The notes under the pieces are model-generated. The model had not been told where the DNA came from. It ran no database searches and saw nothing but the letters and a program-made list of their open reading frames with translations. 64,000 bases of DNA, from assembly GCF_030816115.1 (NCBI RefSeq), contig NZ_JAUSXQ010000001.1:1426001-1490000 (forward strand), written 5' to 3'. This stretch comes from Chryseobacterium sp. W4I1 (GTDB taxonomy: Bacteria; Bacteroidota; Bacteroidia; Flavobacteriales; Weeksellaceae). A program made the position numbers and the translations under genes. Shown piece after piece: positions 43,479-52,755 of this stretch (the first letter of the stretch is position 1; each line of letters begins with the position of its first letter).

Positions 43479-46394
43479 ATGAATCTAAGAATATCAAGAA
43501 GTCTGGGATTGGTTGCCGTGCTGTATTTTACAGCCAATTTCAGTGCGCAGACTACTACGGTAAACGATACCGTTCCGAAAGAGAATAAAATAGAGGAGGT
43601 GGTAATGATTGGTTACGGCAGCCAGAAAAAAAGCAATGTGACAGGAGCTATTTCCAGCGTTAAAGCAAAGGATATTGAAAATGTGCCGGCTGGAAGACCC
43701 GAGCAGGTTCTTCAAGGAAGGGCAGCAGGTGTCACAGTGATTTCAAATTCGGGACAGCCCGGTTCAAAAGCTACCATCCGTGTCCGTGGTATTACCAGTT
43801 TTGGAGCAGGAAGTAACGACCCTCTATGGGTAGTGGATGGAATTGTAGTTGACAACATTGGATGGCTGAATCAGTCTGATATTGAAGGGATGGAAATTCT
43901 TAAGGATGGAGCCTCTGCTGCTATCTACGGAGTTTCTGCAGCAAAAGGAGTGGTTCTGATTACAACTAAAAAAGGGGTAAAAGGACGTCTTAATGTTTCT
44001 TATAACGGATTTCTAGGTGTTGGAAGTGCCTCTAAAAAACTCGACTTACTCAATGCAGCTCAATATGCAACAATTATTAATGAAGCCAACGTAAACGACG
44101 GACGTAATCCTGTTTTCGCCAATCCTTCAGGTTATGGGCAAGGAACAGATTGGCAAAAAGAAATATTTAATTCGGCGCAGCGTACCTCTCACGAGTTCAG
44201 CATCAGCGGAGGGAATGATAAATCTACTTATTACTCTTCATTTGGTTACTATGATCAGGAAGGTATAGTAATGAGAGATATTTCTTATTATAAAAGACTG
44301 AATGCAAGACTGAATTCAAATCATAAAATATTTGATTTTTTAACGGTAGGGCAGACCTTCGCTTATACACATACGAAATCCCAGGGGATTAATGAAAATG
44401 GAGAATTTGGAGGCCCACTAAGTTCGGCTATAAATATGGATCCGCTTACGCCTGTAGTAGTCACTGATCCTGCTATGCTTGCTACAAATCCATATAACAA
44501 TCCCGATATTATGGGATCACTTGTACGGGATGAAAATGGAAATCCATATGGAATTTCAAGTCGTGTAAACAAAGAAATGTCTAACCCAATTGCGTTTAAA
44601 AAAACACAGATGGGAAGATACAAATGGAGTGATGATATGGTAGCAAATGTATTTGCTGAATTAAAATTCAACAAAAACTTCACTTTTAAGTCAAGTATGA
44701 ATGGGAAATTATCCTATTGGGGTGAACAGGCTTTTACCCCTAAATATTATTTAGGACCTGCCAATAAGACTGATTTTAATAATTTATTCAGACAGACCGA
44801 TAAAAAATTTGAATGGAGTACAGAAAATACGCTTACTTATCAGAATAAGTTTGGGGAGCATAACTTAAACGTATTGCTAGGGCAGGGATATTATGAGTAC
44901 AATATCTCTTCGGGTCAGAATACAACGTATAAGAATCTTCCTACCAACAACTGGGAAGATGCATCATTTAACTTTGAGATTCCTCAAACAGACAGGTTGA
45001 CCAACGCTTGGGACGGAAAAGAAACCCATAAAACTTCTTATTTCGCAAGGGTTGTATATGACTATAACAATAAATATCTATTTACAGGAACAATACGAAG
45101 AGACGGGTCCTCAAAATTTGCCAGAGATTATCACTGGGGAAATTTCCCGGCAATGTCTTTGGGGTGGAATTTATCCAACGAGAGCTTCTGGCCTGAAAAT
45201 AAAGTTGTCAACAGCTTCAAGCTAAGGGGTGGATACGGAATTTTGGGGAATGATGCTATTGATGATTTTCAGTTTGCCAATTTCTTGTCTCCAGGAAGCA
45301 ACTATACCTTTGGTGATAATATTATTCATATCGGATATGCACCAAGTACATTAGAGAACCCTGAACTGAGATGGGAAAAGACATCGCAAATCAATATAGC
45401 AGCTGATATCAAGCTTTTTAGAAATTTTGATTTATCTGTGGATGTTTACAGAAAGAAAAGTACAGATATCTTAAGAAGAATTGAACTTCCCGGTTATTTG
45501 GGGCTTGTAAAAGATCCATGGAGAAATATTGGTGATATGAACAATGATGGGATAGAAGTTACTTTAGGATATAAAAAGTCCTGGGGGGATTTCGGATTTT
45601 CTGCTAATGGAAACTTCAGTTACCTTAAAAATGAAATTACCAGACTGGAAGGAGACAAGTTATATGTGCCCTTTGCATCGTTCCAGTCAATGGGTGCTGT
45701 TTCAAGGCTGCAGGTGGGATCTTCCTATGGAGCATTCTATGGATTTCAGAATTTAGGTGTTTTCCAGAATCAGGCAGAAGTTAATGCTTACAAAGATGGT
45801 AGCGGAAACCTGATCCAGCCTAATGCAAAACCAGGAGACTTCAAAAGGCTGGATGCTAACGGAGACGGGAAGATCGATGAGAATGATTATGTAAACCTTG
45901 GAAATTCAGTTCCGAAATACACTTTTGGTCTTACTCTAAATATGAATTACAAAAACTTTGATGTAATGATATTTGCACAAGGTCAAGCAGGAAACAAAAT
46001 TTTCCAAGGGTTAAGAAGACTTGATATTCAGGATGCCAATTACCAGACAACAATCCTGGACAGATGGACTGGAGAAGGGACATCAAATATGGTAGCAAGA
46101 GTCACTCAGGATGATCCTAACCAGAATTATACAAGAATGTCTAATTACTACCTTCAAAAGGGTGATTATCTTCGTCTTAAATTGGTACAGGTGGGTTATA
46201 CACTTCCGGTAGAAGTTGCAAAAACCATTGGAGCAAATAAAATAAGATTCTATGTTACAGGTGAGAATCTTGTAACATTTACAAAATACACAGGCTATGA
46301 TCCGGAAATTGCCGGAAATGATACATTTGGTGTGGATAGAGCATATTATCCGCAAGCAAGAACATTCCTTTTTGGTGCTAACGTTCAATTTTAA
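43479..46394 (+). CDS. SusC/RagA-type TonB-dependent outer-membrane transporter
   Basis: A 971-residue outer-membrane receptor that takes up oligosaccharides with TonB energy. After the signal peptide (ending NFSAQ) the TonB box region IEEVVMIGYGSQKKSNVTGAIS leads straight into the plug (RPEQVLQGRAAGVTV, the RVRGITSF and ILKDGASAAIYG motifs). A 22-strand barrel follows to the C-terminal phenylalanine (FGANVQF). The N-terminal carboxypeptidase-D-like extension common in SusC proteins is absent. The gene is followed 9 bases later by its SusD partner. Confidence 0.96.
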   Translation: MNLRISRSLGLVAVLYFTANFSAQTTTVNDTVPKENKIEEVVMIGYGSQKKSNVTGAISSVKAKDIENVPAGRPEQVLQGRAAGVTVISNSGQPGSKATIRVRGITSFGAGSNDPLWVVDGIVVDNIGWLNQSDIEGMEILKDGASAAIYGVSAAKGVVLITTKKGVKGRLNVSYNGFLGVGSASKKLDLLNAAQYATIINEANVNDGRNPVFANPSGYGQGTDWQKEIFNSAQRTSHEFSISGGNDKSTYYSSFGYYDQEGIVMRDISYYKRLNARLNSNHKIFDFLTVGQTFAYTHTKSQGINENGEFGGPLSSAINMDPLTPVVVTDPAMLATNPYNNPDIMGSLVRDENGNPYGISSRVNKEMSNPIAFKKTQMGRYKWSDDMVANVFAELKFNKNFTFKSSMNGKLSYWGEQAFTPKYYLGPANKTDFNNLFRQTDKKFEWSTENTLTYQNKFGEHNLNVLLGQGYYEYNISSGQNTTYKNLPTNNWEDASFNFEIPQTDRLTNAWDGKETHKTSYFARVVYDYNNKYLFTGTIRRDGSSKFARDYHWGNFPAMSLGWNLSNESFWPENKVVNSFKLRGGYGILGNDAIDDFQFANFLSPGSNYTFGDNIIHIGYAPSTLENPELRWEKTSQINIAADIKLFRNFDLSVDVYRKKSTDILRRIELPGYLGLVKDPWRNIGDMNNDGIEVTLGYKKSWGDFGFSANGNFSYLKNEITRLEGDKLYVPFASFQSMGAVSRLQVGSSYGAFYGFQNLGVFQNQAEVNAYKDGSGNLIQPNAKPGDFKRLDANGDGKIDENDYVNLGNSVPKYTFGLTLNMNYKNFDVMIFAQGQAGNKIFQGLRRLDIQDANYQTTILDRWTGEGTSNMVARVTQDDPNQNYTRMSNYYLQKGDYLRLKLVQVGYTLPVEVAKTIGANKIRFYVTGENLVTFTKYTGYDPEIAGNDTFGVDRAYYPQARTFLFGANVQF

Positions 46395-46403
46395 TTAAGA
46401 AAA

Positions 46404-47948
46404 ATGAAAAACAAAAGACTTATCTATAAAAGCATATCTGTTTTAATGCTTACCGGAATGAGTTTCGGGGCTGTTTCCTGTAACGACAGTAATCTTGAAG
46501 ATGTAAAAAATACAGGGACATTCGATACAGACAATTATTTTAAAAATGAAGAGCAGTCTTTCAGCGGTCTTATTGCTGTTTACGATATGCTTAGGAAATA
46601 TTCAGGTGGATTTGAGAATGAAGTGACCTTTTTCAACGCTGCATCAGATGACTTTTATTCTGGTGGAGGGAGCTCTACAGATGGAGCAGGAATCCAGGGA
46701 TTCTCAAATTATACGATTAATGCCGTAATCATGCCTCCAAGCTACTGGAAAGATTATTATCAGGGAATTGCAAAAGCTAACCTTTTATTAGAAAGAATTC
46801 CAAATGCTGATATGGATGATCAGAAAAGAAAAAGATTTATTGCAGAAGCTAAAGTTCTAAGATCCCTATATTACTTTGAGCTCGTAAGGATATTTGGGAA
46901 CATACCAATGATATTAAAGCCCATCCAGTTTAATGATGATTATTATAATATTAAACAGGAAGATCCTAAAGTAATATATAACCAGATAGAAACTGATATT
47001 CTAGCTTCTATAAATGATTTACCTGTCTCCATTCCCTCAGGAAATAAAGCGGAAACAGGAAGAATTACGCAAGGTTCGGCAAGAGCTATTTTAGGAAAAA
47101 TCTATCTTTATGACAAAAAAAATGCTTTAGCAGCAGAGCAGTTGCAGATGGTCAACGGGATTCCAGGACAGGCCAATCAGTACGGATATCAACTGGTTCA
47201 GAATTTTGCAGATTTATGGAAAGTAAGCAATAAATTTACAACAGAATCTATTCTTGAAGTAATGCATACGAATACAGGTAATTCTGTGTGGGATTTTTGG
47301 GGACAAGGTAAAGATGAGGGAAATTCAATTAACGTAATGTTGGGAATTATATCATACGGACGTAATACCAATATACCTAACAACGATGCACCAAGTATCT
47401 ATTCGGGTTGGGGCTTCAATCCGGTAACGGATGATCTCTTTAATTTTATGCAGAACGACCCACGACTTGATGCCACCATCTTCAATGCTAAAAAATTAAA
47501 GGCAGAAAATAAGATTGTATATTCTCCGGGCTATAAAGATTCTGGATATTTCCTCAATAAATACCTTCCGAGAACAAGTGATGTGACAACCGGTGGAGGT
47601 AATGCTGAGTTGAACTTTCAGCAAAACTATATTGCTATAAGACTGGCAGACACCTACCTGATGGAAGCTGAGGCATTGGGAGGCTCAGGGGCAAGAGCCC
47701 AGGTCTTGTTGGATGCAGTAAGATCTAGAGTAGGATTGTCATCTATCCCTGCTACATTACAGGCTGTTAAAGATGAAAGAAGAAGAGAACTTGCAGGAGA
47801 AGGACACAGGTGGTTTGACCTTGTCAGATGGGGTGATGCTCCTGCGAAACTGGCAACAAGAGGATTTAAATCCGGTAAGAATGAAGTTCTTCCAATTCCG
47901 TTTAACGAACTGACAAATACAGCTTTAAAGCAAAACCCAGGCTACTAA
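46404..47948 (+). CDS. SusD/RagB-type glycan-binding lipoprotein
   Basis: A 514-residue surface lipoprotein; lipobox GAVSC gives the acylated Cys. It has the SusD tetratricopeptide-like helical fold, seen in AEAKVLRSLYYFELVRIFGNIPM, the conserved RLADTYLMEAEAL segment, DERRRELAGEGHRWFDLVRWG and the C-terminal LPIPFNELTNTALKQNPGY. It forms a lid for the SusC transporter encoded just upstream. Binding residues for the glycan cannot be named. It starts an enzyme gene series that follows in the same direction. Confidence 0.95.
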   Translation: MKNKRLIYKSISVLMLTGMSFGAVSCNDSNLEDVKNTGTFDTDNYFKNEEQSFSGLIAVYDMLRKYSGGFENEVTFFNAASDDFYSGGGSSTDGAGIQGFSNYTINAVIMPPSYWKDYYQGIAKANLLLERIPNADMDDQKRKRFIAEAKVLRSLYYFELVRIFGNIPMILKPIQFNDDYYNIKQEDPKVIYNQIETDILASINDLPVSIPSGNKAETGRITQGSARAILGKIYLYDKKNALAAEQLQMVNGIPGQANQYGYQLVQNFADLWKVSNKFTTESILEVMHTNTGNSVWDFWGQGKDEGNSINVMLGIISYGRNTNIPNNDAPSIYSGWGFNPVTDDLFNFMQNDPRLDATIFNAKKLKAENKIVYSPGYKDSGYFLNKYLPRTSDVTTGGGNAELNFQQNYIAIRLADTYLMEAEALGGSGARAQVLLDAVRSRVGLSSIPATLQAVKDERRRELAGEGHRWFDLVRWGDAPAKLATRGFKSGKNEVLPIPFNELTNTALKQNPGY

Positions 47949-47950
47949 AC

Positions 47951-49379
47951 ATGAAGTTTCACAGTTTATATAGTTTCTTTTTTAAAGGTACCGCGCTGCT
48001 TTGCGGCGTGGTACTTTTTTCCTTTATCATGCACATCCGTTGGGGCAGGTAAAGAAAGTGATGTTCAATCATGGCTTACCAAAGGCAATGAAAGTATAAA
48101 ATTACAGCAGCAGACTCCTGTCAGATTTGTGGAGAACGCCAATAACTGGCAGAATATTGAAATTGATGCTACTCAGAAGTTTCAATATGTTGACGGTTTT
48201 GGATATACCCTTACAGGGGGTAGTGTTGAAGTAATTAACAGACTTTCACCTTCAAAAAGAAAAGCCTTGCTGGACGAACTCTTTGGAAAAGATAAAAACT
48301 CTATTTCCATTAGCTATCTCCGGTTAAGCATCGGAGCTTCCGATCTCGACGGTAGAGTTTTCTCTTACGATGACCTTCCGGAAGGACATACTGACCCGAG
48401 TCTTTCAAAATTCAGTCTAGTTAATGACAAAGATCTGATTGCTATGCTGAAAGAAATTCTTGCAATCAATCCTAAAATCAAGATCATTGCAGCACCTTGG
48501 TCACCTCCGGTTTGGATGAAAGATAATGGAAAATCAAAAGGAGGAAGTTTAAAACCTGAATTTTATAAGGTTTATGCAGAATATTTTGTAAAATATATCC
48601 AGGGTATGAAAAAGGAGGGAATTACCATTGATGCGATCACGCCACAGAACGAACCTCTTCATCCCGGAAACAATCCGAGTCTTTTTATGCCGTCTGAGCA
48701 GCAGAGAGATTTTATCAAAGGTCATTTAGGTCCGGTGTTTAAATCCAATAATATTAAAACAAAAATTGTAGTTTATGACCATAACTGCAATAAACCTGAA
48801 TATGCCATTGATATTCTGAAAGATACTGAAGCTAATCCATATATTGACGGCTCAGCTTTCCATCTGTACGAAGGGGATATTTCAGCTTTAAGCACCGTTC
48901 ACAACGCATTTCCCGATAAAAAATTGTATTTTACCGAGCAGTGGACAGGATCGAAAGGAACTTTTAACGAAGATCTGAACTGGCACGTCAAAAATGTAGT
49001 TATCGGATCAATGAGAAACTGGAGCAGTATTGCTTTGGAATGGAATGTGGCCAATGATCCACAGTATAAACCTCATACAGATGGTGGTTGTACAGAATGT
49101 AAGGGAGCAATAACGGTTTCGGACAGCGAGAATTTTACCAGAAATGTTTCCTACTACATCATTGCACATGCTTCCAAATTTGTGCCTGCAGGTTCTCAGC
49201 GCATTGCTTCCACACAGACAGAAACACTTTCTACGGCAGCATTTAAAACTCCGGCCGGAAAAACGGTACTCATTATCCAGAATGGAAACAGTACAGATGA
49301 AAGTTTTAATATCAAATATAACGGAAAGACTGCTCCGGTAAACTTATCAGGAAATTCCGCAGCGACTTATGTTTTTTAA
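47951..49379 (+). CDS. GH30 beta-glucanase lipoprotein, frameshifted in signal peptide
   Basis: The mature enzyme is intact from residue V/M at 48129: GH30 motifs WSPPVWM, TPQNEPLH (acid/base Glu175 from there) and LYFTEQW (nucleophile Glu270) are present. Upstream, ATG at 47951 gives MKFHSLYSFFFKGTALLCGVVLF in one frame. The expected continuation PLSCTSVGAGKESD, a lipobox with acylated Cys, lies in the next frame. The two join if one T is removed from the T6 run at 48015-48020. The total, 1429 bases, is one more than 476 codons. As given, a GTG start at 48129 would make a cytosolic protein. This is a homopolymer error, a disabled gene or a slippage-type switch. GH30 with GH3 and GH16 suggests beta-1,6-glucan side chains. 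Confidence 0.8.
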
Positions 49380-49388
49380 TTTAATATC

Positions 49389-51611
49389 ATGAAAAAAGTT
49401 TATTTCTTACTCGCATTTTCAGCCTTAGGAATGAATGCTTACGGGCAGAAGACGATTGACCAGAAAGTGGCAGAGCTGCTGTCTAAAATGATACTGGAAG
49501 AAAAGGTAGGACAGATGGTTCAGTACAGCGGATTTGAATATGCCACCGGGCCTCAGAAGTCCAATTCTGCAGCAGTTTTAGAAGAAATAAAAAAAGGAAA
49601 AGTAGGCTCCATGCTCAATGTAGCCGGAGCCCAAGAAACAAGATCTTTCCAGAAATTGGCCCAACAATCCAGATTAAAAATACCATTACTTTTCGGACAG
49701 GATGTTATTCACGGTTACAGAACTACTTTTCCTGTTAATTTAGGCCAGGCAGCAAGCTGGGATCTTGGGTTAATAGAGAAATCTGAAAGAATTGCAGCAA
49801 CAGAAGCAGCAGCTTATGGCATCCACTGGACTTTTGCCCCGATGGTAGATATTGCCAGAGATCCGAGATGGGGAAGAGTGATGGAAGGTTCCGGTGAAGA
49901 CACCTATCTGGGAACGCAGATCGGGTTAGCAAGAATTAAAGGATTTCAAGGCAGAGGCTTAGGAAGTCTGGATGCAGTAATGGCCTGTGCCAAGCATTTT
50001 GCAGCCTATGGCGCAGCTATTGGAGGACGAGATTACAATTCCGTAGATATGAGTTTACGACAGTTGAATGAAACCTATCTGCCGCCGTTCAAAGCCGCAG
50101 CTGAAGCAGGAGTGGCCACATTTATGAATTCTTTTAACGATATCAACGGAATTCCTGCTACAGCTAATCAGTATATCCAAAGAGAACTTTTAAAAGGAAA
50201 ATGGAATTATAAGGGTTTCGTAGTATCAGACTGGGGCAGTATCGGGGAAATGATCCCTCACGGCTATGCCAAAGATGCCAACGAAGCTGCCGAAAAAGCG
50301 GTTTTGGGAGGAAGTGATATGGATATGGAAAGTCGTGTTTATATGGCTGAACTTCCGAAACTGGTTAAAGAAGGAAAAGTAGATATAAAATTAGTGGATG
50401 ATGCCGCAGGGAGAATTTTAACCAAGAAATTTGAGATGGGACTTTTTGATGATCCCTATAGATTCAGTAGCGAGAAAAGGCAGAAAGAGCAGACTGATAA
50501 CCTGGAAAACAGGAAATTCGGAAGAGAATTCGGTTCCAAAAGTATAGTACTTCTGAAAAATAAAGGAAATATTCTTCCGCTTTCAAAAAATATAAAAACG
50601 GTTGCCCTGATCGGTCCTTTCGGAAAAGAAACCGTTGCTAATCATGGCTTCTGGTCTATTGCTTTTAAAGATGACAATCAAAGAATAATTTCTCAGTTTG
50701 ACGGAATTAAAAATCAACTCGATAAAAAATCAACTTTATTATATGCAAAAGGATGTAATGTAGACGATCAGGACAGATCCATGTTTGCAGAAGCGGTAGA
50801 AACTGCGAAAAAAGCTGATGTGGTGATTATGACCTTAGGTGAAGGCCATGCCATGAGCGGAGAAGCAAAAAGCAGAAGCAGTATCGGTTTTACAGGTGTT
50901 CAGGAAGAGTTATTAAAAGAAATAGCTAAAACCGGAAAACCAATTGTCTTAATGATCAATGCCGGAAGACCACTGATCTTCAACTGGGCGGCAGACAACA
51001 TTCCTGCCATAACTTATAATTGGTGGTTGGGAACAGAAGCAGGTAATTCTATTGCTGACGTTCTGTTTGGAACAGTAAATCCGGGTGGAAAACTTCCCAT
51101 GAGTTTCCCAAGAACCGAAGGTCAGATCCCGATTTATTACAACCATTACAATACAGGAAGACCTGCAAAAAACAATACCGACAGGAATTACGTTTCAGCT
51201 TATATTGATCTGGATAATGATCCGAAATTTCCTTTTGGCTACGGTTTAAGCTATACGGATTTTAAATATTCTGATATGGTTTTAAATTCTGCAAATCTTA
51301 AAGGAAATCAAACATTAAATATCAGCATTACTGTTACCAATACAGGAAAACATGACGGTGAAGAAGTGGTGCAGCTCTATATCAGAGATCTTTTCGGAAA
51401 AGTGGTAAGACCTGTAAAAGAATTAAAAGGCTTTCAGAAAGTTTTCATTAAAAAGGGCGAAAGTAAAAAGGTTGATTTTAAGCTGACCACAGAAGATCTG
51501 AAATTCTATGACGATCAGTTAAATTACGACTGGGAAAGCGGTGAATTTGATGTGATGATTGGAACCAATTCGCAAGATGTTCAGACGAAAAGAATTAATT
51601 GGGTAAAATAA
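49389..51611 (+). CDS. bglX: GH3 beta-glucosidase (BglX-like)
   Basis: A 740-residue exported glycosidase with signal peptide ending NAYGQ. The GH3 N-domain holds DVIHGYRTTFP, EGSGEDTYLG and CAKHFAAYGA, and the nucleophile Asp281 in GFVVSDWGS. The (alpha/beta)6 domain carries the acid/base region TLGEGHAMSGEAKSRSSI. A fibronectin-III-like domain (TVTNTGKHDGEEVVQLYIRD) ends the protein. It would release glucose from oligosaccharides produced by the GH30 and GH16 enzymes in the periplasm. It starts 9 bases after the GH30 gene. Confidence 0.95.
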   Translation: MKKVYFLLAFSALGMNAYGQKTIDQKVAELLSKMILEEKVGQMVQYSGFEYATGPQKSNSAAVLEEIKKGKVGSMLNVAGAQETRSFQKLAQQSRLKIPLLFGQDVIHGYRTTFPVNLGQAASWDLGLIEKSERIAATEAAAYGIHWTFAPMVDIARDPRWGRVMEGSGEDTYLGTQIGLARIKGFQGRGLGSLDAVMACAKHFAAYGAAIGGRDYNSVDMSLRQLNETYLPPFKAAAEAGVATFMNSFNDINGIPATANQYIQRELLKGKWNYKGFVVSDWGSIGEMIPHGYAKDANEAAEKAVLGGSDMDMESRVYMAELPKLVKEGKVDIKLVDDAAGRILTKKFEMGLFDDPYRFSSEKRQKEQTDNLENRKFGREFGSKSIVLLKNKGNILPLSKNIKTVALIGPFGKETVANHGFWSIAFKDDNQRIISQFDGIKNQLDKKSTLLYAKGCNVDDQDRSMFAEAVETAKKADVVIMTLGEGHAMSGEAKSRSSIGFTGVQEELLKEIAKTGKPIVLMINAGRPLIFNWAADNIPAITYNWWLGTEAGNSIADVLFGTVNPGGKLPMSFPRTEGQIPIYYNHYNTGRPAKNNTDRNYVSAYIDLDNDPKFPFGYGLSYTDFKYSDMVLNSANLKGNQTLNISITVTNTGKHDGEEVVQLYIRDLFGKVVRPVKELKGFQKVFIKKGESKKVDFKLTTEDLKFYDDQLNYDWESGEFDVMIGTNSQDVQTKRINWVK

Positions 51612-51617
51612 TAAGCA

Positions 51618-51869
51618 ATGAGAACATTAAAAGAGGAAATGAAGGAATGGACTGATGCTGATATTGCAATGCATCAATTAGCATTACAATTAGGGATGAT
51701 ACCGGAAGATAATTTTCCAAAGTTTAAATCTTGTTATTGGACAAATAATGAGAAAAGTAAAGTGTTAAAAAACATCCTGTTGGAATTGTCTCAAATAGGG
51801 TTTGTGAATTTTAATGAAGATGAAAATACTTTCAAAGTAAATCCAGATTTTATTTTTAAAGAAGATTGA
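51618..51869 (+). CDS. Small cytosolic protein in glucan operon, unknown
   Basis: An 83-residue soluble protein with no signal peptide: MRTLKEEMKEWTDADIAMHQLALQLGMIP and then FPKFKSCYWTNNEKSKVLKNILLELSQIGF. It is helical, mixed in charge and AT-rich in base use. It begins 6 bases after the GH3 stop codon, so it is part of the operon, yet every neighbour is exported. I do not recognise a family. It could be a small regulator or an inserted orphan. Confidence 0.6.
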   Translation: MRTLKEEMKEWTDADIAMHQLALQLGMIPEDNFPKFKSCYWTNNEKSKVLKNILLELSQIGFVNFNEDENTFKVNPDFIFKED

Positions 51870-51912
51870 AAAACAGAGCCACTTTGCACAATATTGTATA
51901 GAAGAAATTAGG

Positions 51913-52713
51913 ATGAAAATCAAGATAAACATCTATTTTTTAACGGGAATATTAGCTTTTTCTGGTGTAAGTTGTATTTCAAATAAAACAGATTCTAACA
52001 GAAAACTGATCTGGAGTGATGAATTTAACGGAGCCGGACTTCCCGATTCCTCAAAATGGAATTATGATGTAGGAGGAGATGGATACGGAAACCAGGAAGC
52101 TCAGTTTTATACCAAAAACAGGCTTGAAAATGCCAGAATGGAAGGTGGAAATCTTGTTATTGAAGCCCGGAAAGAAAACTGGGAGAAGAATAAGTATACT
52201 TCTGCAAGGCTTCTGACCAAAGGCAAATTCTCCTTTCAATACGGAACAGTAGAAGTAAGGGCTAAACTTCCCAAAGGTCGCGGAACCTGGCCGGCTATCT
52301 GGATGATGAGCGAAAATATGAAGAAATGGCCGGATGACGGCGAACTGGATATCATGGAACATGTGGGTTTCAATCAGGGGTATATTCATGCCTCGGTTCA
52401 TACCAAGAAGTATAATCATATTCAGGGAACGCAAAAAACGGATACTCTGATGGTGAAAGACGCCAGTGAGAAATTCCATGTATATAAAGCAGACTGGACA
52501 CCGGAGAAAATTGATGTCTATATTGACGACCAAAAGTTTTTCACCTATGAAAATAAAGAAAAAACTTATGAAGCGTGGCCTTTCGATCAGCCTTATTTTA
52601 TTATTTTAAATTTGGCGGTAGGCGGTTTCTGGGGTGGAAAAGAGGGAATTGATGACAATATATTTCCGAAAAAATATTATATAGACTATGTAAGGGTTTA
52701 TCAAAATAAATAA
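51913..52713 (+). CDS. GH16 endo-beta-1,3-glucanase (laminarinase-like) lipoprotein
   Basis: A 266-residue lipoprotein; lipobox SGVSC (Cys21). The mature part is a single GH16 jelly-roll domain. Catalytic residues lie in GELDIMEHVG, the E-x-D-x-x-E motif with nucleophile Glu144 and acid/base Glu149. Preceding WSDEFNG, the loop WPAIWMM and the closing FFTYENKEK...FIILNLAVGGFWGG match laminarinase-type members. It likely cuts beta-1,3-glucan at the surface so that SusCD can import the pieces. No carbohydrate-binding module is attached. Confidence 0.92.
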   Translation: MKIKINIYFLTGILAFSGVSCISNKTDSNRKLIWSDEFNGAGLPDSSKWNYDVGGDGYGNQEAQFYTKNRLENARMEGGNLVIEARKENWEKNKYTSARLLTKGKFSFQYGTVEVRAKLPKGRGTWPAIWMMSENMKKWPDDGELDIMEHVGFNQGYIHASVHTKKYNHIQGTQKTDTLMVKDASEKFHVYKADWTPEKIDVYIDDQKFFTYENKEKTYEAWPFDQPYFIILNLAVGGFWGGKEGIDDNIFPKKYYIDYVRVYQNK

Positions 52714-52755
52714 TGAAGAGAGGGCAGTTACGTCCAAAAACAGAAAGAAAAGATT

